Below, piece by piece: positions 31,401 through 46,400 of a stretch of DNA of 64,000 nucleotides. The notes under the pieces are model-generated. The model did no database searches. It saw only the letters and a list, made by a program, of their open reading frames with translations, and was not told the origin of the DNA. A program made the translations under genes and the position numbers. The DNA is from Spisula solida. Taxonomy: Eukaryota; Mollusca; Bivalvia; Venerida; Mactridae. The stretch is taken from contig OX365947.1 of NCBI GenBank assembly GCA_947247005.1, forward strand, positions 7,235,030 to 7,299,029, written 5' to 3'. Position 1 is the stretch's first letter, and each line of letters opens with the position of its first letter.

Positions 31401-34400
31401 GGCGCAAATCTCTTTCAGTAAACTTCATTAACTTTTGAAGAAACTGCCCTAGCCCTATAGCCAATGACTGAAGGATGAAAACTATATACAGGGGATAAAT
31501 AACAAGTTAGAATAGAGAGACAATATTATTCCCTGAAAGGAATTACAGTCATTTGCACTGATAAACAATGCTTGGCACTGATAAGTTTCATACAAATCTG
31601 ACCAATAGCTGCTAAGTACTGAGAAATAGTGCGGGCTAGACTAAGTGAAATAACAAAACATCAAAGAACAATAACTCCCCTTAAAATGGATCCGAAGTCT
31701 TCACGCGATCGTCAGTCTTCATCCTCCATCGTTGTCCAATCAAGACCTGAAAATGCAATAAATAGAGACATGGATTAGAACCTGAATGACAACCGTCTGT
31801 TTTCGCATGTTAAAAAATGACCTAAGATTAACTTTACCTAACTTTTGACTCGGACACACTCAAGGATAAACTTATAATTAACTAGACAAAAAAATGCCCG
31901 CAAGCTATATATGATTGGACGCCTTTAAAAGAAACATCTCCACTGGTGATAAGCGGAGCTTAATGCTTGGCACTGACAAGTTTAAATTGAAATCGACCGT
32001 AGCCTAGTGGTAGATGTCCGTTTTGCCGTAGCCTAGTGGTGGGTGAAGTGTCGGTTTCGAGTGGAAACGGTCGATGTGGTTTGCTCAAGTGCCTACAATG
32101 CCATATGGTAGTACAGCGGCCATTTTTTGACGCGCTTATCCAATTGGCCTATCATCTTTGGTATCAAGATAACTGACTTCCCAATCATTTGCTAAATCGA
32201 AAGAGATTTTTCTACCATCACATGAAACAGAAGAATCGGCTATAATTACGCCAGTGGCCACTGGCATTAAGACAATCAACTGATCACCAAACGACAGATA
32301 CCAATTAACTTAATACCAGCCTTAAATTACTCTTATTTGCTCAGGATGCAAGAGGCGCAAATCTCTTTCAGTAAACTTCATTAACTTTTGAAGAAACTGC
32401 CCTAGCCCTATAGCCAATGACTGAAGGATGAAAACTATATACAGGGGATAAATAACAAGTCAGAATAGAGAGACAATATTATTCACTGAAAGGAATTACA
32501 GTCATTGGCACTGATAAACAATGCTTGGCACTGATAAGTTTCATACAAATCTGACCAATAGCTGCTAAGTACTGAGAAATAGTGCGGGCTAGACTAAGTG
32601 AAATAACAAAACATCAAAGAACAATAACTCCCCTTAAAATGGATCCGAAGTCTTCACGCGATCGTCAGTCTTCATCCTCCATCGTTGTCCAATCAAGACC
32701 TGAAAATGCAATAAATAGAGACATGGATTAGAACCTGAATGACAACTGTCTGTTTTCGCATGTTAAAAAATGACCTAAGATTAACTTTACCTAACTTTTG
32801 ACTCGGACACACTCAAGGATAAACTTATAATTAACTAGACAAAAAAATGCCCGCAAGCTATATATGATTGGACGCCTTTAAAAGAAACATCTCCACTGGT
32901 GATAAGCGGAGCTTAATGCTTGGCACTGACAAGTTTAAATTGAAATCGACCGTAGCCTAGTGGTAGATGTCCGTTTTGCCGTAGCCTAGTGGTGGGTGAA
33001 GTGTCGGTTTCGAGTGGAAACGGTCGATGTGGTTTGCTCAAGTGCCTACAATGCCATATGGTAGTACAGCGGCCATTTTTTGACGCGCTTATCCAATTGG
33101 CCTATCATCTTTGGTATCAAGATAACTGACTTCCCAATCATTTGCTAAATCGAAAGAGATTTTTCTACCATCACATGAAACAGAAGAATCGGCTATAATT
33201 ACGCCAGTGGCCACTGGCATTAAGACAATCAACTGATCACCAAACGACAGATACCAATTAACTTAATACCAGCCTTAAATTACTCTTATTTGCTCAGGAT
33301 GCAAGAGGCGCAAATCTCTTTCAGTAAACTTCATTAACTTTTGAAGAAACTGCCCTAGCCCTATAGCCAATGACTGAAGGATGAAAACTATATACAGGGG
33401 ATAAATAACAAGTCAGAATAGAGAGACAATATTATTCACTGAAAGGAATTACAGTCATTGGCACTGATAAACAATGCTTGGCACTGATAAGTTTCATACA
33501 AATCTGACCAATAGCTGCTAAGTACTGAGAAATAGTGCGGGCTAGACTAAGTGAAATAACAAAACATCAAAGAACAATAACTCCCCTTAAAATGGATCCG
33601 AAGTCTTCACGCGATCGTCAGTCTTCATCCTCCATCGTTGTCCAATCAAGACCTGAAAATGCAATAAATAGAGACATGGATTAGAACCTGAATGACAACC
33701 GTCTGTTTTCGCATGTTAAAAAATGACCTAAGATTAACTTTACCTAACTTTTGACTCGGACACACTCAAGGATAAACTTATAATTAACTAGACAAAAAAA
33801 TGCCCGCAAGCTATATATGATTGGACGCCTTTAAAAGAAACATCTCCACTGGTGATAAGCGGAGCTTAATGCTTGGCACTGACAAGTTTAAATTGAAATC
33901 GACCGTAGCCTAGTGGTAGATGTCCGTTTTGCCGTAGCCTAGTGGTGGGTGAAGTGTCGGTTTCGAGTGGAAACGGTCGATGTGGTTTGCTCAAGTGCCT
34001 ACAATGCCATATGGTAGTACAGCGGCCATTTTTTGACGCGCTTATCCAATTGGCCTATCATCTTTGGTATCAAGATAACTGACTTCCCAATCATTTGCTA
34101 AATCGAAAGAGATTTTTCTACCATCACATGAAACAGAAGAATCGGCTATAATTACGCCAGTGGCCACTGGCATTAAGACAATCAACTGATCACCAAACGA
34201 CAGATACCAATTAACTTAATACCAGCCTTAAATTACTCTTATTTGCTCAGGATGCAAGAGGCGCAAATCTCTTTCAGTAAACTTCATTAACTTTTGAAGA
34301 AACTGCCCTAGCCCTATAGCCAATGACTGAAGGATGAAAACTATATACAGGGGATAAATAACAAGTCAGAATAGAGAGACAATATTATTCACTGAAAGGA

Positions 34401-37400
34401 ATTACAGTCATTGGCACTGATAAACAATGCTTGGCACTGATAAGTTTCATACAAATCTGACCAATAGCTGCTAAGTACTGAGAAATAGTGCGGGCTAGAC
34501 TAAGTGAAATAACAAAACATCAAAGAACAATAACTCCCCTTAAAATGGATCCGAAGTCTTCACGCGATCGTCAGTCTTCATCCTCCATCGTTGTCCAATC
34601 AAGACCTGAAAATGCAATAAATAGAGACATGGATTAGAACCTGAATGACAACCGTCTGTTTTCGCATGTTAAAAAATGACCTAAGATTAACTTTACCTAA
34701 CTTTTGACTCGGACACACTCAAGGATAAACTTATAATTAACTAGACAAAAAAATGCCCGCAAGCTATATATGATTGGACGCCTTTAAAAGAAACATCTCC
34801 ACTGGTGATAAGCGGAGCTTAATGCTTGGCACTGACAAGTTTAAATTGAAATCGACCGTAGCCTAGTGGTAGATGTCCGTTTTGCCGTAGCCTAGTGGTG
34901 GGTGAAGTGTCGGTTTCGAGTGGAAACGGTCGATGTGGTTTGCTCAAGTGCCTACAATGCCATATGGTAGTACAGCGGCCATTTTTTGACGCGCTTATCC
35001 AATTGGCCTATCATCTTTGGTATCAAGATAACTGACTTCCCAATCATTTGCTAAATCGAAAGAGATTTTTCTACCATCACATGAAACAGAAGAATCGGCT
35101 ATAATTACGCCAGTGGCCACTGGCATTAAGACAATCAACTGATCACCAAACGACAGATACCAATTAACTTAATACCAGCCTTAAATTACTCTTATTTGCT
35201 CAGGATGCAAGAGGCGCAAATCTCTTTCAGTAAACTTCATTAACTTTTGAAGAAACTGCCCTAGCCCTATAGCCAATGACTGAAGGATGAAAACTATATA
35301 CAGGGGATAAATAACAAGTCAGAATAGAGAGACAATATTATTCACTGAAAGGAATTACAGTCATTGGCACTGATAAACAATGCTTGGCACTGATAAGTTT
35401 CATACAAATCTGACCAATAGCTGCTAAGTACTGAGAAATAGTGCGGGCTAGACTAAGTGAAATAACAAAACATCAAAGAACAATAACTCCCCTTAAAATG
35501 GATCCGAAGTCTTCACGCGATCGTCAGTCTTCATCCTCCATCGTTGTCCAATCAAGACCTGAAAATGCAATAAATAGAGACATGGATTAGAACCTGAATG
35601 ACAACCGTCTGTTTTCGCATGTTAAAAAATGACCTAAGATTAACTTTACCTAACTTTTGACTCGGACACACTCAAGGATAAACTTATAATTAACTAGACA
35701 AAAAAATGCCCGCAAGCTATATATGATTGGACGCCTTTAAAAGAAACATCTCCACTGGTGATAAGCGGAGCTTAATGCTTGGCACTGACAAGTTTAAATT
35801 GAAATCGACCGTAGCCTAGTGGTAGATGTCCGTTTTGCCGTAGCCTAGTGGTGGGTGAAGTGTCGGTTTCGAGTGGAAACGGTCGATGTGGTTTGCTCAA
35901 GTGCCTACAATGCCATATGGTAGTACAGCGGCCATTTTTTGACGCGCTTATCCAATTGGCCTATCATCTTTGGTATCAAGATAACTGACTTCCCAATCAT
36001 TTGCTAAATCGAAAGAGATTTTTCTACCATCACATGAAACAGAAGAATCGGCTATAATTACGCCAGTGGCCACTGGCATTAAGACAATCAACTGATCACC
36101 AAACGACAGATACCAATTAACTTAATACCAGCCTTAAATTAATCCTTATTTGCTCAGGATGCAAGAGGCGCAAATCTCTTTCAGTAAACTTCATTAACTT
36201 TTGAAGAAACTGCCCTAGCCCTATAGCCAATGACTGAAGGATGAAAACTATATACAGGGGATAAATAACAGTCAGAATAGAGAGACAATATTATTCACTG
36301 AAAGGAATTACAGTCATTGGCACTGATAAACAATGCTTGGCACTGATAAGTTTCATACAAATCTGACCAATAGCTGCTAAGTACTGAGAAATAGTGCGGG
36401 CTAGACTAAGTGAAATAACAAAACATCAAAGAACAATAACTCCCCTTAAAATGGATCCGAAGTCTTCACGCGATCGTCAGTCTTCATCCTCCATCGTTGT
36501 CCAATCAAGACCTGAAAATGCAATAAATAGAGACATGGATTAGAACCTGAATGACAACCGTCTGTTTTCGCATGTTAAAAAATGACCTAAGATTAACTTT
36601 ACCTAACTTTTGACTCGGACACACTCAAGGATAAACTTATAATTAACTAGACAAAAAAATGCCCGCAAGCTATATATGATTGGACGCCTTTAAAAGAAAC
36701 ATCTCCACTGGTGATAAGCGGAGCTTAATGCTTGGCACTGACAAGTTTAAATTGAAATCGACCGTAGCCTAGTGGTAGATGTCCGTTTTGCCGTAGCCTA
36801 GTGGTGGGTGAAGTGTCGGTTTCGAGTGGAAACGGTCGATGTGGTTTGCTCAAGTGCCTACAATGCCATATGGTAGTACAGCGGCCATTTTTTGACGCGC
36901 TTATCCAATTGGCCTATCATCTTTGGTATCAAGATAACTGACTTCCCAATCATTTGCTAAATCGAAAGAGATTTTTCTACCATCACATGAAACAGAAGAA
37001 TCGGCTATAATTACGCCAGTGGCCACTGGCATTAAGACAATCAACTGATCACCAAACGACAGATACCAATTAACTTAATACCAGCCTTAAATTAATCCTT
37101 ATTTGCTCAGGATGCAAGAGGCGCAAATCTCTTTCAGTAAACTTCATTAACTTTTGAAGAAACTGCCCTAGCCCTATAGCCAATGACTGAAGGATGAAAA
37201 CTATATACAGGGGATAAATAACAAGTCAGAATAGAGAGACAATATTATTCACTGAAAGGAATTACAGTCATTGGCACTGATAAACAATGCTTGGCACTGA
37301 TAAGTTTCATACAAATCTGACCAATAGCTGCTAAGTACTGAGAAATAGTGCGGGCTAGACTAAGTGAAATAACAAAACATCAAAGAACAATAACTCCCCT

Positions 37401-40400
37401 TAAAATGGATCCGAAGTCTTCACGCGATCGTCAGTCTTCATCCTCCATCGTTGTCCAATCAAGACCTGAAAATGCAATAAATAGAGACATGGATTAGAAC
37501 CTGAATGACAACCGTCTGTTTTCGCATGTTAAAAAATGACCTAAGATTAACTTTACCTAACTTTTGACTCGGACACACTCAAGGATAAACTTATAATTAA
37601 CTAGACAAAAAAATGCCCGCAAGCTATATATGATTGGACGCCTTTAAAAGAAACATCTCCACTGGTGATAAGCGGAGCTTAATGCTTGGCACTGACAAGT
37701 TTAAATTGAAATCGACCGTAGCCTAGTGGTAGATGTCCGTTTTGCCGTAGCCTAGTGGTGGGTGAAGTGTCGGTTTCGAGTGGAAACGGTCGATGTGGTT
37801 TGCTCAAGTGCCTACAATGCCATATGGTAGTACAGCGGCCATTTTTTGACGCGCTTATCCAATTGGCCTATCATCTTTGGTATCAAGATAACTGACTTCC
37901 CAATCATTTGCTAAATCGAAAGAGATTTTTCTACCATCACATGAAACAGAAGAATCGGCTATAATTACGCCAGTGGCCACTGGCATTAAGACAATCAACT
38001 GATCACCAAACGACAGATACCAATTAACTTAATACCAGCCTTAAATTAATCCTTATTTGCTCAGGATGCAAGAGGCGCAAATCTCTTTCAGTAAACTTCA
38101 TTAACTTTTGAAGAAACTGCCCTAGCCCTATAGCCAATGACTGAAGGATGAAAACTATATACAGGGGATAAATAACAGTCAGAATAGAGAGACAATATTA
38201 TTCACTGAAAGGAATTGCAGTCATTGGCACTGATAAACAATGCTTGGCACTGATAAGTTTCATACAAATCTGACCAATAGCTGCTAAGTACTGAGAAATA
38301 GTGCGGGCTAGACTAAGTGAAATAACAAAACATCAAAGAACAATAACTCCCCTTAAAATGGATCCGAAGTCTTCACGCGATCGTCAGTCTTCATCCTCCA
38401 TCGTTGTCCAATCAAGACCTGAAAATGCAATAAATAGAGACATGGATTAGAACCTGAATGACAACCGTCTGTTTTCGCATGTTAAAAAATGACCTAAGAT
38501 TAACTTTACCTAACTTTTGACTCGGACACACTCAAGGATAAACTTATAATTAACTAGACAAAAAAATGCCCGCAAGCTATATATGATTGGACGCCTTTAA
38601 AAGAAACATCTCCACTGGTGATAAGCGGAGCTTAATGCTTGGCACTGACAAGTTTAAATTGAAATCGACCGTAGCCTCGTGGTAGATGTCCGTTTTGCCG
38701 TAGCCTAGTGGTGGGTGAAGTGTCGGTTTCGAGTGGAAACGGTCGATGTGGTTTGCTCAAGTGCCTACAATGCCATATGGTAGTACAGCGGCCATTTTTT
38801 GACGCGCTTATCCAATTGGCCTATCATCTTTGGTATCAAGATAACTGACTTCCCAATCATTTGCTAAATCGAAAGAGATTTTTCTACCATCACATGAAAC
38901 AGAAGAATCGGCTATAATTACGCCAGTGGCCACTGGCATTAAGACAATCAACTGATCACCAAACGACAGATACCAATTAACTTAATACCAGCCTTAAATT
39001 AATCCTTATTTGCTCAGGATGCAAGAGGCGCAAATCTCTTTCAGTAAACTTCATTAACTTTTGAAGAAACTGCCCTAGCCCTATAGCCAATGACTGAAGG
39101 ATGAAAACTATATACAGGGGATAAATAACAAGTCAGAATAGAGAGACAATATTATTCACTGAAAGGAATTACAGTCATTGGCACTGATAAACAATGCTTG
39201 GCACTGATAAGTTTCATACAAATCTGACCAATAGCTGCTAAGTACTGAGAAATAGTGCGGGCTAGACTAAGTGAAATAACAAAACATCAAAGAACAATAA
39301 CTCCCCTTAAAATGGATCCGAAGTCTTCACGCGATCGTCAGTCTTCATCCTCCATCGTTGTCCAATCAAGACCTGAAAATGCAATAAATAGAGACATGGA
39401 TTAGAACCTGAATGACAACCGTCTGTTTTCGCATGTTAAAAAATGACCTAAGATTAACTTTACCTAACTTTTGACTCGGACACACTCAAGGATAAACTTA
39501 TAATTAACTAGACAAAAAAATGCCCGCAAGCTATATATGATTGGACGCCTTTAAAAGAAACATCTCCACTGGTGATAAGCGGAGCTTAATGCTTGGCACT
39601 GACAAGTTTAAATTGAAATCGACCGTAGCCTAGTGGTAGATGTCCGTTTTGCCGTAGCCTAGTGGTGGGTGAAGTGTCGGTTTCGAGTGGAAACGGTCGA
39701 TGTGGTTTGCTCAAGTGCCTACAATGCCATATGGTAGTACAGCGGCCATTTTTTGACGCGCTTATCCAATTGGCCTATCATCTTTGGTATCAAGATAACT
39801 GACTTCCCAATCATTTGCTAAATCGAAAGAGATTTTTCTACCATCACATGAAACAGAAGAATCGGCTATAATTACGCCAGTGGCCACTGGCATTAAGACA
39901 ATCAACTGATCACCAAACGACAGATACCAATTAACTTAATACCAGCCTTAAATTAATCCTTATTTGCTCAGGATGCAAGAGGCGCAAATCTCTTTCAGTA
40001 AACTTCATTAACTTTTGAAGAAACTGCCCTAGCCCTATAGCCAATGACTGAAGGATGAAAACTATATACAGGGGATAAATAACAGTCAGAATAGAGAGAC
40101 AATATTATTCACTGAAAGGAATTGCAGTCATTGGCACTGATAAACAATGCTTGGCACTGATAAGTTTCATACAAATCTGACCAATAGCTGCTAAGTACTG
40201 AGAAATAGTGCGGGCTAGACTAAGTGAAATAACAAAACATCAAAGAACAATAACTCCCCTTAAAATGGATCCGAAGTCTTCACGCGATCGTCAGTCTTCA
40301 TCCTCCATCGTTGTCCAATCAAGACCTGAAAATGCAATAAATAGAGACATGGATTAGAACCTGAATGACAACCGTCTGTTTTCGCATGTTAAAAAATGAC

Positions 40401-43400
40401 CTAAGATTAACTTTACCTAACTTTTGACTCGGACACACTCAAGGATAAACTTATAATTAACTAGACAAAAAAATGCCCGCAAGCTATATATGATTGGACG
40501 CCTTTAAAAGAAACATCTCCACTGGTGATAAGCGGAGCTTAATGCTTGGCACTGACAAGTTTAAATTGAAATCGACCGTAGCCTCGTGGTAGATGTCCGT
40601 TTTGCCGTAGCCTAGTGGTGGGTGAAGTGTCGGTTTCGAGTGGAAACGGTCGATGTGGTTTGCTCAAGTGCCTCCAATGCCATATGGTAGTACAGCGGCC
40701 ATTTTTTGACGCGCTTATCCAATTGGCCTATCATCTTTGGTATCAAGATAACTGACTTCCCAATCATTTGCTAAATCGAAAGAGATTTTTCTACCATCAC
40801 ATGAAACAGAAGAATCGGCTATAATTACGCCAGTGGCCACTGGCATTAAGACAATCAACTGATCACCAAACGACAGATACCAATTAACTTAATACCAGCC
40901 TTAAATTAATCCTTATTTGCTCAGGATGCAAGAGGCGCAAATCTCTTTCAGTAAACTTCATTAACTTTTGAAGAAACTGCCCTAGCCCTATAGCCAATGA
41001 CTGAAGGATGAAAACTATATACAGGGGATAAATAACAAGTCAGAATAGAGAGACAATATTATTCACTGAAAGGAATTACAGTCATTGGCACTGATAAACA
41101 ATGCTTGGCACTGATAAGTTTCATACAAATCTGACCAATAGCTGCTAAGTACTGAGAAATAGTGCGGGCTAGACTAAGTGAAATAACAAAACATCAAAGA
41201 ACAATAACTCCCCTTAAAATGGATCCGAAGTCTTCACGCGATCGTCAGTCTTCATCCTCCATCGTTGTCCAATCAAGACCTGAAAATGCAATAAATAGAG
41301 ACATGGATTAGAACCTGAATGACAACCGTCTGTTTTCGCATGTTAAAAAATGACCTAAGATTAACTTTACCTAACTTTTGACTCGGACACACTCAAGGAT
41401 AAACTTATAATTAACTAGACAAAAAAATGCCCGCAAGCTATATATGATTGGACGCCTTTAAAAGAAACATCTCCACTGGTGATAAGCGGAGCTTAATGCT
41501 TGGCACTGACAAGTTTAAATTGAAATCGACCGTAGCCTCGTGGTAGATGTCCGTTTTGCCGTAGCCTAGTGGTGGGTGAAGTGTCGGTTTCGAGTGGAAA
41601 CGGTCGATGTGGTTTGCTCAAGTGCCTACAATGCCATATGGTAGTACAGCGGCCATTTTTTGACGCGCTTATCCAATTGGCCTATCATCTTTGGTATCAA
41701 GATAACTGACTTCCCAATCATTTGCTAAATCGAAAGAGATTTTTCTACCATCACATGAAACAGAAGAATCGGCTATAATTACGCCAGTGGCCACTGGCAT
41801 TAAGACAATCAACTGATCACCAAACGACAGATACCAATTAACTTAATACCAGCCTTAAATTAATCCTTATTTGCTCAGGATGCAAGAGGCGCAAATCTCT
41901 TTCAGTAAACTTCATTAACTTTTGAAGAAACTGCCCTAGCCCTATAGCCAATGACTGAAGGATGAAAACTATATACAGGGGATAAATAACAAGTCAGAAT
42001 AGAGAGACAATATTATTCACTGAAAGGAATTACAGTCATTGGCACTGATAAACAATGCTTGGCACTGATAAGTTTCATACAAATCTGACCAATAGCTGCT
42101 AAGTACTGAGAAATAGTGCGGGCTAGACTAAGTGAAATAACAAAACATCAAAGAACAATAACTCCCCTTAAAATGGATCCGAAGTCTTCACGCGATCGTC
42201 AGTCTTCATCCTCCATCGTTGTCCAATCAAGACCTGAAAATGCAATAAATAGAGACATGGATTAGAACCTGAATGACAACCGTCTGTTTTCGCATGTTAA
42301 AAAATGACCTAAGATTAACTTTACCTAACTTTTGACTCGGACACACTCAAGGATAAACTTATAATTAACTAGACAAAAAAATGCCCGCAAGCTATATATG
42401 ATTGGACGCCTTTAAAAGAAACATCTCCACTGGTGATAAGCGGAGCTTAATGCTTGGCACTGACAAGTTTAAATTGAAATCGACCGTAGCCTAGTGGTAG
42501 ATGTCCGTTTTGCCGTAGCCTAGTGGTGGGTGAAGTGTCGGTTTCGAGTGGAAACGGTCGATGTGGTTTGCTCAAGTGCCTACAATGCCATATGGTAGTA
42601 CAGCGGCCATTTTTTGACGCGCTTATCCAATTGGCCTATCATCTTTGGTATCAAGATAACTGACTTCCCAATCATTTGCTAAATCGAAAGAGATTTTTCT
42701 ACCATCACATGAAACAGAAGAATCGGCTATAATTACGCCAGTGGCCACTGGCATTAAGACAATCAACTGATCACCAAACGACAGATACCAATTAACTTAA
42801 TACCAGCCTTAAATTAATCCTTATTTGCTCAGGATGCAAGAGGCGCAAATCTCTTTCAGTAAACTTCATTAACTTTTGAAGAAACTGCCCTAGCCCTATA
42901 GCCAATGACTGAAGGATGAAAACTATATACAGGGGATAAATAACAGTCAGAATAGAGAGACAATATTATTCACTGAAAGGAATTGCAGTCATTGGCACTG
43001 ATAAACAATGCTTGGCACTGATAAGTTTCATACAAATCTGACCAATAGCTGCTAAGTACTGAGAAATAGTGCGGGCTAGACTAAGTGAAATAACAAAACA
43101 TCAAAGAACAATAACTCCCCTTAAAATGGATCCGAAGTCTTCACGCGATCGTCAGTCTTCATCCTCCATCGTTGTCCAATCAAGACCTGAAAATGCAATA
43201 AATAGAGACATGGATTAGAACCTGAATGACAACCGTCTGTTTTCGCATGTTAAAAAATGACCTAAGATTAACTTTACCTAACTTTTGACTCGGACACACT
43301 CAAGGATAAACTTATAATTAACTAGACAAAAAAATGCCCGCAAGCTATATATGATTGGACGCCTTTAAAAGAAACATCTCCACTGGTGATAAGCGGAGCT

Positions 43401-46400
43401 TAATGCTTGGCACTGACAAGTTTAAATTGAAATCGACCGTAGCCTCGTGGTAGATGTCCGTTTTGCCGTAGCCTAGTGGTGGGTGAAGTGTCGGTTTCGA
43501 GTGGAAACGGTCGATGTGGTTTGCTCAAGTGCCTCCAATGCCATATGGTAGTACAGCGGCCATTTTTTGACGCGCTTATCCAATTGGCCTATCATCTTTG
43601 GTATCAAGATAACTGACTTCCCAATCATTTGCTAAATCGAAAGAGATTTTTCTACCATCACATGAAACAGAAGAATCGGCTATAATTACGCCAGTGGCCA
43701 CTGGCATTAAGACAATCAACTGATCACCAAACGACAGATACCAATTAACTTAATACCAGCCTTAAATTAATCCTTATTTGCTCAGGATGCAAGAGGCGCA
43801 AATCTCTTTCAGTAAACTTCATTAACTTTTGAAGAAACTGCCCTAGCCCTATAGCCAATGACTGAAGGATGAAAACTATATACAGGGGATAAATAACAAG
43901 TCAGAATAGAGAGACAATATTATTCACTGAAAGGAATTACAGTCATTGGCACTGATAAACAATGCTTGGCACTGATAAGTTTCATACAAATCTGACCAAT
44001 AGCTGCTAAGTACTGAGAAATAGTGCGGGCTAGACTAAGTGAAATAACAAAACATCAAAGAACAATAACTCCCCTTAAAATGGATCCGAAGTCTTCACGC
44101 GATCGTCAGTCTTCATCCTCCATCGTTGTCCAATCAAGACCTGAAAATGCAATAAATAGAGACATGGATTAGAACCTGAATGACAACCGTCTGTTTTCGC
44201 ATGTTAAAAAATGACCTAAGATTAACTTTACCTAACTTTTGACTCGGACACACTCAAGGATAAACTTATAATTAACTAGACAAAAAAATGCCCGCAAGCT
44301 ATATATGATTGGACGCCTTTAAAAGAAACATCTCCACTGGTGATAAGCGGAGCTTAATGCTTGGCACTGACAAGTTTAAATTGAAATCGACCGTAGCCTA
44401 GTGGTAGATGTCCGTTTTGCCGTAGCCTAGTGGTGGGTGAAGTGTCGGTTTCGAGTGGAAACGGTCGATGTGGTTTGCTCAAGGCCTACAATGCCATATG
44501 GTAGTACAGCGGCCATTTTTTGACGCGCTTATCCAATTGGCCTATCATCTTTGGTATCAAGATAACTGACTTCCCAATCATTTGCTAAATCGAAAGAGAT
44601 TTATCAACTGATCACCAAACGACAGATACCAATTAACTTAATACCAGCCTTAAATTAATCCTTATTTGCTCAGGATGCAAGAGGCGCAAATCTCTTTCAG
44701 TAAACTTCATTAACTTTTGAAGAAACTGCCCTAGCCCTATAGCCAATGACTGAAGGATGAAAACTATATACAGGGGATAAATAACAGTCAGAATAGAGAG
44801 ACAATATTATTCACTGAAAGGAATTACAGTCATTGGCACTGATAAACAATGCTTGGCACTGATAAGTTTCATACAAATCTGACCAATAGCTGCTAAGTAC
44901 TGAGAAATAGTGCGGGCTAGACTAAGTGAAATAACAAAACATCAAAGAACAATAACTCCCCTTAAAATGGATCCGAAGTCTTCACGCGATCGTCAGTCTT
45001 CATCCTCCATCGTTGTCCAATCAAGACCTGAAAATGCAATAAATAGAGACATGGATTAGAACCTGAATGACAACCGTCTGTTTTCGCATGTTAAAAAATG
45101 ACCTAAGATTAACTTTACCTAACTTTTGACTCGGACACACTCAAGGATAAACTTATAATTAACTAGACAAAAAAATGCCCGCAAGCTATATATGATTGGA
45201 CGCCTTTAAAAGAAACATCTCCACTGGTGATAAGCGGAGCTTAATGCTTGGCACTGACAAGTTTAAATTGAAATCGACCGTAGCCTAGTGGTAGATGTCC
45301 GTTTTGCCGTAGCCTAGTGGTGGGTGAAGTGTCGGTTTCGAGTGGAAACGGTCGATGTGGTTTGCTCAAGTGCCTACAATGCCATATGGTAGTACAGCGG
45401 CCATTTTTTGACGCGCTTATCCAATTGGCCTATCATCTTTGGTATCAAGATAACTGACTTCCCAATCATTTGCTAAATCGAAAGAGATTTTTCTACCATC
45501 ACATGAAACAGAAGAATCGGCTATAATTACGCCAGTGGCCACTGGCATTAAGACAATCAACTGATCACCAGACGACAGATACCAATTAACTTAATACCAG
45601 CCTTAAATTAATCCTTATTTGCTCAGGATGCAAGAGGCGCAAATCTCTTTCAGTAAACTTCATTAACTTTTGAAGAAACTGCCCTAGCCCTATAGCCAAT
45701 GACTGAAGGATGAAAACTATATACAGGGGATAAATAACAGTCAGAATAGAGAGACAATATTATTCACTGAAAGGAATTACAGTCATTGGCACTGATAAAC
45801 AATGCTTGGCACTGATAAGTTTCATACAAATCTGACCAATAGCTGCTAAGTACTGAGAAATAGTGCGGGCTAGACTAAGTGAAATAACAAAACATCAAAG
45901 AACAATAACTCCCCTTAAAATGGATCCGAAGTCTTCACGCGATCGTCAGTCTTCATCCTCCATCGTTGTCCAATCAAGACCTGAAAATACAATAAATAGA
46001 GACATGGATTAGAACCTGAATGACAACCGTCTGTTTTCGCATGTTAAAAAATGACCTAAGATTAACTTTACCTAACTTTTGACTCGGACACACTCAAGGA
46101 TAAACTTATAATTAACTAGACAAAAAAATGCCCGCAAGCTATATATGATTGGACGCCTTTAAAAGAAACATCTCCACTGGTGATAAGCGGAGCTTAATGC
46201 TTGGCACTGACAAGTTTAAATTGAAATCGACCGTAGCCTAGTGGTAGATGTCCGTTTTGCCGTAGCCTAGTGGTGGGTGAAGTGTCGGTTTCGAGTGGAA
46301 ACGGTCGATGTGGTTTGCTCAAGTGCCTACAATGCCATATGGTAGTACAGCGGCCATTTTTTGACGCGCTTATCCAATTGGCCTATCATCTTTGGTATCA

